Shown here one piece after another: positions 25,383 to 36,212 of a stretch of 64,000 nucleotides of DNA. A program made the translations under genes and the position numbers. Source of the DNA: Cristatella mucedo (taxonomy: Eukaryota > Bryozoa > Phylactolaemata > Cristatellidae); assembly GCA_009760855.2 (NCBI GenBank), contig WPIO01000006.1, positions 6,206,001-6,270,000 of the forward strand, given 5' to 3'. Position 1 is the stretch's first letter. The number at the start of each line of letters is the position of its first letter. Under the pieces are notes generated by a model. That model worked only from the letters and a program-made list of their open reading frames with translations. It was not told the DNA's origin and did no database searches.

Positions 25383-27342
25383 TACATTTGTTATAGCACC
25401 TTCAGTGAACTCAATCTCTTTCTAAAGCATGATAAAATGGTTACTGGTAGCATGCGCAATTACTGCAAGCATGACATGGTTAGTAATAATAATAATAATA
25501 ATATTGCACTTGATAAAGCGCCCTCAGAGAACTTAATCTCTTTCTAGGCGCTTTACATTTGCTGCAAAGTGATACGCAATAGAATAGTAAGTAAAATCAT
25601 GCTTGAAAAACAAACAAAATGAATAACATGGTTAGGGGTTACATGCACTGGGTCAGCATGCAAATATGGTTAGTGGCAGCATGCACAGTGTCAGCATGCA
25701 TAAGCACAACCAGAACGAATAACATGGACATGTGATAGATAGATGCATGTTTAGCTTCTTTTTAAATGTGGTGAAGTAAGGGGATGTCATGACTCCAGTC
25801 GGAAGCGAGTTCCAGGCTTTGGGAGCATATGAAATAAAGGCACGGTCTCTAAAGAATTTGAGGTTCGTACGAGGTTTAAGTAAACGATTAGATTCCGAAA
25901 AGCGAGTGATACGCTGCTTAGCCTGATGGGGGAGTAGATCTGATAAGTAGGCTGGAGCCAAAGAATGAAGGGACCTGAAAGTGAGTGACAGAACCTTCAA
26001 GTCGATGCCCTGCGTGACTGGGAGCCACCACAGTTCAGCGACAAGTGGTGTGATGCTGCAACTGCGAGGCTCACGACAGACAAGCTTAGCTGCCGAGTTT
26101 AGCACCAACTGTAGGCGCCTGATTGCACAGACCGGTAGACCAGCAAGCAGTGAGTTACACAAGTCGAGATAGAATGTCACAAATGCATGGACAAATTTAG
26201 ATTTAGACACTCAGATGCAGAGATGTAAAAATACGTCAACGTCAGACCTTGACCCTTCTGAGAGGTAAGCATGTCAGAATCGATCAGACAGATACGTCAC
26301 TTCCCTATCTCGTCTGTCTGCTTCTCTATATTTTACTAGAACCCTAGACGATGTACTATCACATCAGCACAGTACACTGCAAATAGTACTTGCCTTATAC
26401 AGGAGAATTTCTACTACGAACTCAAGGCCTAAGCGGCTTTCGGTGCGCAAACGGTAGCCAATAGACTTCATCCCACGAAACAAACAGAAAGTGAGAGGTG
26501 TGGTTGATCAGGAGAGCAGTCGAGGAAGTGAGTAGCATGGAAGTAGCAGCTCGGGACGGCTGGAAAGGATGTGCCATAGTCGGCAGCAGGAATGTATCTG
26601 TTGCTGAATACGCATTGTGGAAGTGAATTCCGCAGGCTGGGGCCTGCACAGCAAAAGCTTCTGTTGCCATAGATCTTTAGGCAGTAGTCACAACTTCCTA
26701 AATATTTGGACTACTCTCACAGATGGCTCAGCGGCTGGTTGCTGTGTGAATGTGGTCAGTTTTCCGCTGACCGAATGGCACACATGGATCAAGCCGAGCA
26801 TGGTATGGTGCTAGCAATGCACCCCGGGTTCAAACGCGTGTGCACAAACACAGTCCAATCTCAGTGCCTCTGCTGGTCTCAGGACTTGGCCAAGGGATGG
26901 CCAAAGATTTGTTGATAATCCCCATAGCTCACTATAAACTACGATCGCACATTATTTCCCGAAGCTGCTGTTAAGCAATGCGACCAATGCTATTCAATAA
27001 GGCACAACATGCAAAAGTAGGTTATACGATGCAGGCATAATGCTGGGTAGCCAGAGTATCGGGAATAATTCCAACAGTCCAGATGATTAACAAAAAACTG
27101 GCATAGTTGAGCGAAAGAAACAATACCTACAGTATAGCAGCAGCGTCTGTACTGGATTCATGACAGCTCCAACTTGGCATTGGCTGCGACTTCGTTACGG
27201 AACGCTATGGAAGCCACAATATCTGAGGCTGCGGAAGCTACCGATACTTTTAAGCAAAGCTCCCAGTGTTTGCGATATTATCAATGCAGACTCACCAACA
27301 GTTCAGTGACAGCGCCCGAAATCTAACCGGAGGCTGTTCCAT
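14596..27342 (-). CDS. SMPD2: Neutral sphingomyelinase, copy B (SMPD2/nSMase1-like), full coding span
   Basis: This second Mg-dependent sphingomyelin phosphodiesterase lies head-to-tail downstream of copy A. Exons on the minus strand are 27296-27342, 23779-23884, 23571-23647, 22969-23152, 18546-18752, 18283-18421, 17138-17257 and 14596-14963, giving 415 residues. Every exon except the last equals its copy A counterpart in length, and all phases agree. Motifs visible are LNCW, FQE at Glu51, QHGDWYG, THVHARY, CGDLNT and SDHSAV with catalytic His279. The Glu after that His, present in copy A and in vertebrate SMPD2, is Ser here. Two C-terminal membrane segments are retained. No frameshift or stop interrupts the exons, so the copy looks functional. 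Introns hold at least a dozen retroelement fragments. A possible polyadenylation signal lies about 360 bp past the stop. Confidence 0.87.
15370..15843 (-). mobile_element. LINE family A 3' fragment in copy B intron 7
   Basis: Reverse strand reads [26 protein letters not shown] and [14 protein letters not shown], the conserved RT C-terminal tail, followed by the family A 3' UTR. Confidence 0.85.
15844..15980 (-). mobile_element. SINE family D, copy 2
   Basis: Reverse strand carries GTTAAGGTGCTGG, a B-box-like GTGGGCTCAAGCCC and the AGATTAAGTTCTCTTAGGGC tail. It abuts the LINE A fragment without spacer. Confidence 0.7.
16640..16697. repeat. (TA)n microsatellite
   Basis: About 58 bp of alternating TA within copy B intron 7. 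Confidence 0.95.
16740..16915 (-). mobile_element. LINE family B 3'-end fragment with (ATT)n tail
   Basis: An AAT-rich tail (minus strand ATT) is followed by GTTAGGGGTGACATGCACAG and GTCAACATGCAAATATGG blocks shared with 25630, 48360 and 57540. Confidence 0.75.
17138..17257 (-). CDS. SMPD2: nSMase copy B, coding exon 7 (catalytic His)
   Basis: The exon has 120 nt, acceptor TCGTCAG and donor GTGAGT. It encodes [19 protein letters not shown] and RRNVT. The catalytic His is present, but the following Glu of the usual SDHE is Ser. 26 of 39 residues match copy A. Confidence 0.88.
18283..18421 (-). CDS. SMPD2: nSMase copy B, coding exon 6
   Basis: The exon has 139 nt, acceptor GCTTGCAG and donor GTAAGA. 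It encodes a variable linker, then PDNPFTNQ and [14 protein letters not shown]. Confidence 0.9.
18546..18752 (-). CDS. SMPD2: nSMase copy B, coding exon 5
   Basis: The exon has 207 nt, acceptor CGAGTAG and donor GTGAGG. It encodes [19 protein letters not shown] and the catalytic CGDLNT. Intron 4 before it is about 4.2 kb and contains LINE A and LINE B fragments. Confidence 0.93.
19490..19690 (+). mobile_element. LINE family B 3' end, diverged
   Basis: Plus strand shows CTGACCCTGTGC...TTTGCAG..AAATG, then CAAAGTGCCCAGAAAGAGAT and TTGAGTTCTTCGAGGGTGC, ending in ATTATT-like sequence. It matches 57560-57710. It lies in copy B intron 4. Confidence 0.6.
19753..19781. repeat. (TA)n microsatellite
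   Basis: About 29 bp of TA. Confidence 0.9.
21172..21430. repeat. Compound (TA)n/(CA)n microsatellite with 95-bp-scale internal duplication
   Basis: Blocks of TATA, ACACACAAACACAC and ATACATTCATATACATATAT occur twice (about 21234-21300 and 21325-21380), so a compound unit has been duplicated. Immediately left of LINE A. Confidence 0.85.
21434..22590 (-). mobile_element. LINE family A with RT fragments, internally deleted
   Basis: Minus strand reads [35 protein letters not shown] and [14 protein letters not shown] (RT), then [17 protein letters not shown]. The catalytic YADD box has become CADN. The middle of the 3' half is deleted near 21690, and the family A 3' UTR follows. Inactive. Inside copy B intron 4. 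Confidence 0.87.
22969..23152 (-). CDS. SMPD2: nSMase copy B, coding exon 4
   Basis: The exon has 184 nt, acceptor CTTTGCAG and donor GTAAGC. It encodes [22 protein letters not shown] and VHLYATH. Confidence 0.92.
23393..23500 (-). mobile_element. LINE family B minimal 3' tail in copy B intron 3
   Basis: About 100 bp: (AAT)n, then TTGATAAAGCGCCCTCAGAG, AACTCAATCT and GGCGCT.TACATCTGCTGC. Such a short 3'-only piece suggests severe 5' truncation. It lies 70 bp from exon 3. Confidence 0.75.
23571..23647 (-). CDS. SMPD2: nSMase copy B, coding exon 3
   Basis: The exon has 77 nt, acceptor CTAACAG and donor GTATCG, the same donor as in copy A. It encodes [10 protein letters not shown] through FNHYFY. 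Confidence 0.86.
23779..23884 (-). CDS. SMPD2: nSMase copy B, coding exon 2
   Basis: The exon has 106 nt, acceptor TTGTTGCAG and donor GTATGC. It encodes [16 protein letters not shown] and ends at the Mg-ligand Glu of VAFQE. Confidence 0.88.
24655..24840 (+). mobile_element. Possible tRNA-derived SINE (family F)
   Basis: The block GGCCAGACGGTCGCTCCTCA followed by GGTCGCGAGTTCGAGTCGTG resembles A and B boxes at tRNA spacing. Only one copy is seen here, so the call is tentative. In copy B intron 1. Confidence 0.4.
25348..25485 (-). mobile_element. LINE family B 3'-end fragment
   Basis: (AAT)n tail, then TTATAGCACCTTCAGTGAAC and TCAATCTCTTTCTAAAGC, then GCATGACATGGTTAG. It directly abuts a second family B copy, so one probably inserted at the other. 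Confidence 0.75.
25486..26230 (-). mobile_element. LINE family B, RT C-terminal region
   Basis: Minus strand encodes [60 protein letters not shown] and APKAWNSLP. The (ATT)n tail and GCGCTTTACATTTGCTGC 3' UTR follow. In copy B intron 1. Confidence 0.88.
26395..26685 (-). mobile_element. LINE family A 3' fragment
   Basis: Contains CCTAAGCGGCTTTCGGT, GGTAGCCAATAGACTTCATC and the AAGCTTCTGTTGCCA block of family A, in order. Confidence 0.8.
26715..26900 (+). mobile_element. Possible tRNA-derived SINE (family G)
   Basis: GGCTCAGCGGCTGGTTGC (A-box-like) and CCCCGGGTTCAAACGCGTGT (B-box-like) lie about 100 bp apart, longer than in a normal tRNA. Only one copy is seen. Confidence 0.3.
27296..27342 (-). 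CDS. SMPD2: nSMase copy B, coding exon 1
   Basis: This 47-nt exon has an ATG start, encodes 15 residues ending ALSLNC plus two bases of Trp, and is followed by donor GTGAGT. It lies 3.4 kb upstream of exon 2. The start codon context is GGAAATGG. Confidence 0.85.
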
Positions 27343-30300
27343 TTCCTTCAGACCACCGGAGCCTCTCTGGAGCAAAGCTTCAATTCACCAAGCTTGGATC
27401 ACTAGCAAATGAGTTCAGCCGGAGAACAAAACCAACCCAGCGAGCGCAGAAGTAGGAATGATGTACCCCGAACGACAGACGCCAAATGCAACTGCTGCCA
27501 ACTCGAAAATTCGTCAAACCACAGCCAACGAAATAGCACGAGAGGGCGTGGCTCGTCGCCGGAAACGGGGGCTCTACTCTGGGAAACCCGACGTAACTTG
27601 ACCTGCCTGCTGCCTTCCTCTCGGCGTACACTCGGCGAATTTTCGCATAAATAATTCCAACCTAGCTAGTTTTGATCAGAAGCTAGAAGTTTGTAACTTA
27701 AAATATCGATAATATCACAGACGAGGCCGAATCAAGCTACTTCTGCCGAGCTTCGCTGGCTCGCTAGCTAGCCTCGAATCGATTTCAGGATCTTCAGGAT
27801 GGCTTACTGGTCACTTCGGTCGCTAGCGCCAGCCTTACCACCTATCCACCCTCCTTACTCCTCCAGTCACGTGCTCTCAAACCACCCACTCCTCAGCATC
27901 TAGTCACTTCAACGTCCCTCCAACTAAATTGAAATCTTTTGGCGATCGAGCCGTCAGATCGCACGCTTCAAAAGACTGGTGCTAGCTTCAGCTGCGGTCA
28001 CGATTTGCAGTGACCTTGCATCCTTGCAAGTCTTTGATAACGATATATCTGTTACGGCCAGCTTTCCGGTTGCTTTAGTGGACTTGTCTTTCATGTTTCG
28101 GTGTGCTGCTCCGTGCTCACCTTCGCCCGATTCAGTGCACGTTACTTACCCGGGGTCCAACTAACCGGTGGCAATGAGTGTCTTTATGTTTCCTTTAGCA
28201 AGCTGGCCTAAGCACGATACTTGCTTGCTTTGTATGCTTGATACTGTTTATGATACCAACCCTCGAATGCCGATTCTCTTGTAGCGAATTGTAAGGTGCC
28301 TGGATTCGGTTTTCTTATGGGGCTTGATGAACGACCAAGTATTATTGCTATTATTATTATCATTATTATTATTATTATTATTATTATTGCATCTGCCCAA
28401 AGTTTTATCGCTCTTATCACTTACTTGTAGATTGATTCATGTAACCATGAAAAAATCAGGATAGACGATATTCAATTTGAAGTTTAAAAGCTAACGTATG
28501 AGCGTAGAGCAGTGCAAAGACTCAGGTACCATGACACCGATTGTTGAACCGTCGCTAAGACCAACTGTTGCGGTCAGGCTCGTCATTTGTGTCAGCTCCC
28601 GCGAGAGATAATCTCCACAAAGTTCAATTACGAAATCCAATATCCACTGATCAAAATTGCTCTTTCTTAACTCAATGCACCGCTCTTTGCTTACATTAAT
28701 ACGTGAGAGTGCACGGTGCAGCGATGTGCGAAAATTAGTAAATTACCTCCCCCTTTGAGACACGACACCTGTCATAACTTTAAATTTATGTTAATACTTT
28801 AAATATCTCGAAGATCAAGTCATAAGCGCGATGTCAGCCACTCTTACGGACCCGCGGGCTCGCGTACTCACGAACTCGAAATTCAAAGTTATATGCGAAA
28901 AGTGGTTTTCCTCCCACGGACAGTAAGGATAATAGTAACAAATTTGCTCTCTCTCAAAAAATTCGTCGGGATCAGGAGACGTTGCAATATCGACCAATAC
29001 GTGACGAGCTGCTAAGTGAAAAGATGTTCAATGTGTCAAGCAGCAGGACGAACCAAAGTTCCCACCTGATTATCTCGCTTAAACGGACTCCAAATAGACA
29101 TAGCCTAAACGGTGGCCGCTGTTACATGCGTTTAGGAGTGAGCAGTAGGGGCTGCCTGCAGACGACCATGCATTCGTTGGCTTGTCCGATGCGCCTAACT
29201 AGGCATCGATTGTCTGCCGGTCGATTGGTTTGCACAAACTCTCCTTTGCGCTCGCTGTTAAGTGTGGCTGTCTTACACAGGCTGCGGACGCAGGCTAGTT
29301 AGTATTGACGCATACTACAATTGCAGATGTATAATTATAGATGCATGCTGTTGTAATCACTCTGATGGTGACTCGTTTGTTCACGAAGCTCTGGCTTAAG
29401 AACCGGTTGGCGTAAACGTCGGGGTTCGGTCGGTAGGGTGACCTTCAGCACTGCGGCCTAACCACGATACGGGCATCGCAGTATCTGCTGGCGAAAGTTT
29501 CCACTTGTGGACTCCTCGGATAACGCTTTTGTCGAATGCAATGTGGCTACAAGTTCATAAGGCCGAAAGCTCCTATTTATAGAGCAGCAATCTAAAATCT
29601 CGGCTGTATCTACAGGAGCCGAGTGAATAGCTGGCTGTTTGAACAATGTTATGTCTATGCTGCCGGCATGCGCTACCTTCCCAGATGTCGCAGTCTATAA
29701 GAAATGTCCACACTTAACTGGAAGAAACCTCGATGTAAACTTTGCTCGTTGCATGGGACTAGTCCTCGCAATGAAACTTTAAGAGGTCGCTGAACTGGTG
29801 TGGACATGTAGTTGAGACTGATTCGGAACAGTCATAGCTCGAAACTAGCTGACCAGGCGATCAGTGTTGCAAAGCAAATACCTATAAGGAAATAGATCAC
29901 AAACAAACTACTCCTGCATGATCACTGGTTGAACTTCTCCCAGGTTTTGAATGGACGCAGTAAGGCTTGGAAGAGCATTTGAATTTCGTTACACCTGCAA
30001 AAGCATTTCGATGGTCCCAACTTCAAGTAGAAATGACAAGCTAAGTTTGTATCTTCTGCTTAAACAGGGCGGGTCACTGGTCAGAAAATGGTGCAAGCCT
30101 GGCTTGAATAGCGTTCGAAGCATAGCAAGTTCAGCCACCGATCTGGACCATTTTCGTTTCATGAAATCTCCCCCCAGCAGACCTTTGGATAAGGTATGTT
30201 AAAACTCCTAGGTTTCATTGATCTATTGTGCCGTGTCAAACCTCAGGTGAACGTAGGCTGCAATTCGTAAAACCTGAAAAAGCACTGGACTTTGTTAATA

Positions 30301-31485
30301 TCTTGGACATTTTTTAAAGTGCATATCAATCGACGGGTTACTCCTTATATTTGTTAAGGTTAAATTTTGTTTGCTGGCGCATTTGGGTGGCGAAAAGATA
30401 GGCAATCAGACCAAGAATCGAAATTGAGTCGATTTATTCGCGGTTACCAATTGAATGGCTTTTTCTCCTGTCCACCAAATTTCCAACTTATTAAGAAAGG
30501 TCTAGTTCATAACTAACGAACTAGCAACTAGCTGTGGTGAAGTTGTCATACGTCAGGCAATACTGAATAGCAAGACTGCCAAATAAGACGAGACAGTAGT
30601 GCGAATACTTTGCCTCCTCTTGATAAAGCAATCTGACCTAACCCCTTGCTCCAGTCTCCTTTTGTTAGTGTCTAGCTAACGGATTGAAATTTGTTTGGCA
30701 TAAGTGCGAATGCCTCGGTAGTCGTGGCAAAACGTGCATTTATTGGCATCGGGTAGTACTGTTATAGGCAGCCTGGCTGAGCAGGGGCTATAAAAATAGA
30801 TCTCCTTCATCCTCTCACGGGTCGATCCAAATCTCTTCTGCTGAGACCCCGACCGTCTCCTCATCTAAACAAATTTTCTGACTTTTACAGTGACTAACAG
30901 GGCATCAAACTTGACGAATCATCCTTGCTTCGATAAAGAATGACTAACACGGCATCAGACATGACGAATCACTTCTGCAATAAAGAATGAAGCCGAAAGG
31001 CTCTTTAAAAATCGCTTGTTTGACGGCTCGTCTTTCGACACTTAGCCAACCCGTGGTGGCAAGCAGCACCAGCCGAGCACCGTATTTTGTGTACCCGGCT
31101 TTGTTTCAGATCGGCGAGTGAGCGATCAGTCAAAGGAGGCTCGTTTTACAGAATGCAGCTTCTCCGATACTGTCAAGCATCCTTTCCTCAACATTGTGCA
31201 AGCTTCTTTAATACTGAAAAGTATCTTGCTAACGATGGTCACACCTGCCCTGCCCAAAGCCCAATAAGCTCCGGCATGCCAAAAGCTGATCTGACACTAG
31301 ATGCTGCCGCAAGGGATTTCGTATGCATATCAGCCAAAGTTCACGATGCTGTGCACCCAAACACCCGTTCACCGAGTTCGCGACAATGAACAGCACCAGC
31401 CAGCAGAATAGCACGGCTACTGGGAGCCCCTGGCAGCCGGCCCCTCATCAAGGCACCTGGCAGCTAGCCACTGCACGAGGCCGGC
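27343..31485. other. Spacer between the two sphingomyelinase genes
   Basis: About 4.1 kb. It holds a (TTA)n run near 28341-28388 and nothing else recognisable. It should include the copy B promoter (upstream of 27342) and the copy A 3' UTR (below 31486), but no specific element can be defended. Confidence 0.5.
28341..28388. repeat. (ATT)n microsatellite
   Basis: About 16 ATT units with an ATC interruption. Possibly the remnant tail of a LINE B copy, but no body is attached. Confidence 0.85.
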
Positions 31486-31856
31486 TTAGGACGAGCCGGA
31501 CCGTGGCGGTGGTTGCCGATCTGACAGATACTTTCCTGCACGCAGTAAGTTGGACACGTCTCGTTTGTGCTGCTGCAGTGAGTTGCCGTCCACTCGGAGC
31601 AGTACCAGCGCACTCCAGGCGCATGCAGCCGCCATCACGGTGGCCACCACCTGCACCAACTCGCTCAGCACGTGCGAGGTGCCGCTGCCGAGGAACTGCT
31701 CTCGCGCAAGCACCAAAATGATGAGCCACAATATGGCAAGTACGGCGTGGCGCGTTCGGTGGAAGCAACACCGGCGCTGAGCATCGTCGAGCAGACGACT
31801 TGCTTGCTGAAGGCACTGGATCTGCACGTCACCGACTGCTTCCGGCTGCCGATGAG
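31486..31856 (-). CDS. SMPD2: nSMase copy A, terminal coding exon
   Basis: The exon has 371 nt including a TAA stop at 31486-31488, with acceptor CTTTTTAG. It encodes QCLQQASRLLDDA, then two hydrophobic helices ([15 protein letters not shown] and VVATVMAAACAWSALVLL) and a short polar tail. This matches the two membrane segments of SMPD2 and the terminal exon of copy B. Confidence 0.88.
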
Positions 31857-32317
31857 CTAAAAAGGAAAGGAGCGCCTGCTGCAGTAGCCGGAGTAGGAGT
31901 AGCAGCGCTGCTTCGGGCAGTGGACGGCCCCGGGTTCCAGTCATGCAGCTCTTTTCGACCACAAGGCTGTTTGCAATCAGCATGGCATCGCGAGGCTCCC
32001 TGTTGGCTGCAGCAGGTCACGTGATGCAGTGCAAAACCTATGCACAGCTGTTGATGTTAGGATCGTTTTATTCACGTGCTGCAGTGTCTGGCCTGTGCTT
32101 CTATTGCGCGAGTCAGATGAAAGAGTAGCGAACCAAAGTGCCCCACTGCAACTGTGATTGCTACCAGTGTTGCCTGGACACTTTCCTATTAGCCAGTCGT
32201 GGCTTGTGACCACTATCCCAGACGGCTTTCAAGAGAGACAGTAAGAGGGAGAGGAATAGAGAGGAAGATGGAGGGACTGAGAGAAACAGAGAGAGGATAG
32301 AGAGAGGAGAGAGAGAA

Positions 32318-32377
<60 letters not shown>

Positions 32378-32602
32378 TGAGAGGGAGTGAGAGGGACAGA
32401 CAGACAAAAGACACATACACAGACAGAGACACATACACAGACAGAGGATAGACAGACAGACAGACAGACAGACAGAGGGAGAGAGTGAGAGGGAGTGAGA
32501 GGGAGTGAGAGGGACAGACAGACAAGAGACACATACACAGACAGAGACACATACACAGACATAGTATAGAGAGACAGAGGATAGACAGACAGAGGATAGA
32601 CA

Positions 32603-32665
<63 letters not shown>

Positions 32666-32827
32666 AGGGAGGGAGGGAGGGGGGGAGGGGGGGAGGGGGA
32701 GGGAGGGGGAGGGAGGGAGGGGGAGAGGGAGGGAGGGAGGGAGGGAGGGGGAGGGAGAGAGACAGAGAGACAGAGAGAGAGGGGGCCCTTTTTAATGCAT
32801 TCTTGTGTTGGTATTGCTGAAAGTGGC

Positions 32828-32875
<48 letters not shown>

Positions 32876-35741
32876 GAGAGAGCCCTTTTTAATGCATTCT
32901 TGTCCTGGTATTGCTGAAAGTGGCATATGCATTGCCTATAAGCGTTGTTCACGCAACAGCTGACTGTAAGCCAATCCACTCTTATGTAGGACAGTAGGGT
33001 CAGTGGCACCTGCAGGTCAATCAAGCAAGATCAATCAAGTGACTTTCTTTCATAGGTGGCTGCCAGCGATATTATAACGTGAAGGAAAAGTGCAGCAGCA
33101 GCAGCAGCAGACAGCAGACAGCAGACAGCAGACAGCAGACAGCAGACAGCAGACAGCAGACAGCAGACAGCAGACAGCAGACAGCAGACAGCAGACAGCA
33201 GACAGCAGACAGCAGACAGCGGCAGACAGCGGCCGAAGCTCTCCTCTTCAGCTTTCGATTTTGGCATTCCGCTCTCACTTTTCGCACCATTCAACTATAA
33301 TCAACTGTGAAGCGCAAAATGTGGATGAGCCGCCTTTTTCGAGATCTTCCAGCAAGCCTAGGGTACGTTGGGGCAACCACATACCAGTCTAGAGCATTGC
33401 CACCACCTGCAGAGGCCAGCCTGCAATAGCACCAGAGTGGCCCGTCAGCCAGACCAAGACCGAGTGACTGTGCCTAGGACCTAAGGCAGCAGCTTGTTGC
33501 TTTGGTAGGCAGGACAAGCAGCAAATGACAAACCGCAATAAGTTATAAATATACAACCCAAGCAGCTTGTTCGGTCAGCTCTCCACAGCAATGCGATGGC
33601 AGTCAGGGCACCTGCCTATGTCTGACTTGTTCAGCAAACGTTGCACTTAGCTAAGCTTTAAAAAAGCTATGAGTGGCAAACCTAAAAAGCAAAGGCTTTT
33701 TTCCTGTGAACACTGTTTAGTGAGTAGCTGCAGCTTGCAAAATGCACAGCACAGCCTGATTTAATTTGGGTGCCAATTAAAGCTGGCCAGACAGGTATCG
33801 ACCACAATGACCATCCTGAAATAATGACAAGTAGTCTTTAGCAGAGTCAAAGGAGCAAAGGCAAAGGAGCAGCCCCTTAGGTAGTTATATTGTGGCAGAC
33901 TTTGTTTTGCTAGCACACCGGCTGCCTCTGCCGCAGACGGGGAAGCAAAGAAGCCTGCTTCTGTTGGAGCTCTTTGGTTGACTGGCTCTGGACTGCTGCT
34001 GCTGCCCAGCCAGCCTGTCTGCTGCATGTGTGCCACCAAGGCGTCGAGGCCAGGCATCCGGGTCTCGTCGAGGCACCGGAGCTGTCGGACAGTGTCGGTA
34101 GAGGTGGGTTTCCGAGCAGAGCAGCCGGAACGAGACGCCCGGCGACAGGCTGCAGCACGCTGAGATAGCACTCAGCAAGGAGGCGAGCATGGCCATGTGC
34201 ACACTGTGCCACTGCTCTTTACGTCCACACGTGACGATGGCGGAGCACGCTCGGACCGACGCCTCTGCAAGACGACGACAGCTGGGAGCAGCTGTGGTCT
34301 TGTAGCTCGGATCCTCGGTAGACCTCCCACATAGCTACAGGCCTGCTCCGGAGCCAGCTGCAATCGGCTTTGATCGCTGCTCGTCGTGATAGACAGCACG
34401 ACGACTGATTAAGGAGTCAGTGAGTGAGCTGCATTCGGGCCATCGTCCTTGCTCCTCCTCCGAGCTCGCTTGCTCGTCCGTCCGATCACAGCCCCTTCCA
34501 GCCTGTGTGAGTAGCCTGCTGCAGGTGTCCCCTACCGGTTTCCGTTGGTCGACGGGGGAATCTCATCTTTCTGGTAGCTTGTTTTCCATGCGTGTCGTAC
34601 CAAAGCCCTGCTTGTGGCTAGGACCCGACTTAAGTTTAGGGTGTGTCTGCGCGGAACTCCGAGCCCACAATGTGGCCTATTATGCCAACGAGCATATCGC
34701 ATGTAGTTCTGCCAAAGGTGCATCGAAATCATGCTCTTAACTGACTCGGCAGAGCGACCACCAACGTTGCAAGGCTTGTTATAATTATTATTATTATTAT
34801 TATTATGCAAGTTAGATGCTCACAGTTAACCGCCAGCTGCGCTAGACTAGCCTTGAACCTCTCATCTGCTCAACCCAGGCATCACCACCAATCAGTGCAC
34901 TGTACTGCTTGGCAGTGGTAATGTCTCCGTCTGTAACTCCACAAAGCCACAGAGGCTTTGTGGAGTTACACGTGGAGTTACATTGTAAATGGTCGGCACC
35001 TCAGCAATGCTGGCCTATGGCATGCTGCCACGTACGAAACCGTGATCCTAACAGCCGTGATCACACTAGGGATCTTGGGTCACAGGCAGTCCAGGCGCTC
35101 TGGCTCGAACGATAACAAAACAGGGAGTGTACCCAGCTAGCATCTGCCAAGCCGGCACACAGCAGCAGCAGCAGCAGGCGGAGGGAGCAGGCAAGGAAAG
35201 GACCCTTTACCACTGGCATTCCTCTGCAGGTGGAAGCATGCAAGAACTGCTTCGTGGTCTGAGTAATGGTACGATTCGTTCGGTACTTGGCCCATGGTCA
35301 CCAGACATTGCGTACACGTCAGCTCAGTCTCTAAATGAAAGGAGAAACAAGAACGACGACTGCCAGCACCCGTCAGGACCCCGAGCATCGGGCCACCGAT
35401 GCCTGCCTGCCTGCATGTTGCAGTAAGGATTTTCTAAGAAGGAAGGTAAGAAAACTCGTTGCTTTGACCGAAGCAGCCATTGGGAGGAGCATGCCGGTTG
35501 GAAGCCGGGTCTAAATGCTCTTTTGGCTCCGTCTACTGGGGGAAGGGTGCGTGGGGGGCAGGGGCACGGCGACTGTAGCTCCCATTGCCAAGGCTTCCTT
35601 CGGCAATAGACAGAAAGTAGAATGCATCAAGTGTCATCTGGAGTTGAGCCACCTACTGGGTTAGCATGGATAGCCTTTGCTGGAAGAAGACCGAGTGGCA
35701 AGATAGAGACACACGGTCATGAAGGCGGCAGCAGAACGAGT

Positions 35742-35789
<48 letters not shown>

Positions 35790-35917
35790 AGATAGACAGA
35801 CAGAGACAGACACAGAGAGAGAGAGAGAGAGACACACACACACACACACTGAGACAGCGAGAGAGAAACAGAGACACACAGAGACAGCGAGACTGAGACA
35901 CACTGAGACAGAGACGG

Positions 35918-35962
<45 letters not shown>

Positions 35963-35997
35963 AAAAGATGCAGACAGACAGACAGAGTGGCAGAGAC

Positions 35998-36078
<81 letters not shown>

Positions 36079-36084
36079 CAGACA

Positions 36085-36120
<36 letters not shown>

Positions 36121-36133
36121 CAGAGACAGAGAC

Positions 36134-36212
<79 letters not shown>

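Noticed and set aside
33031-33392. Regularly spaced short repeats resembling a CRISPR array
   Set aside because: The unit is a 7-bp head-to-tail satellite with no unique spacers, in a eukaryotic intron.
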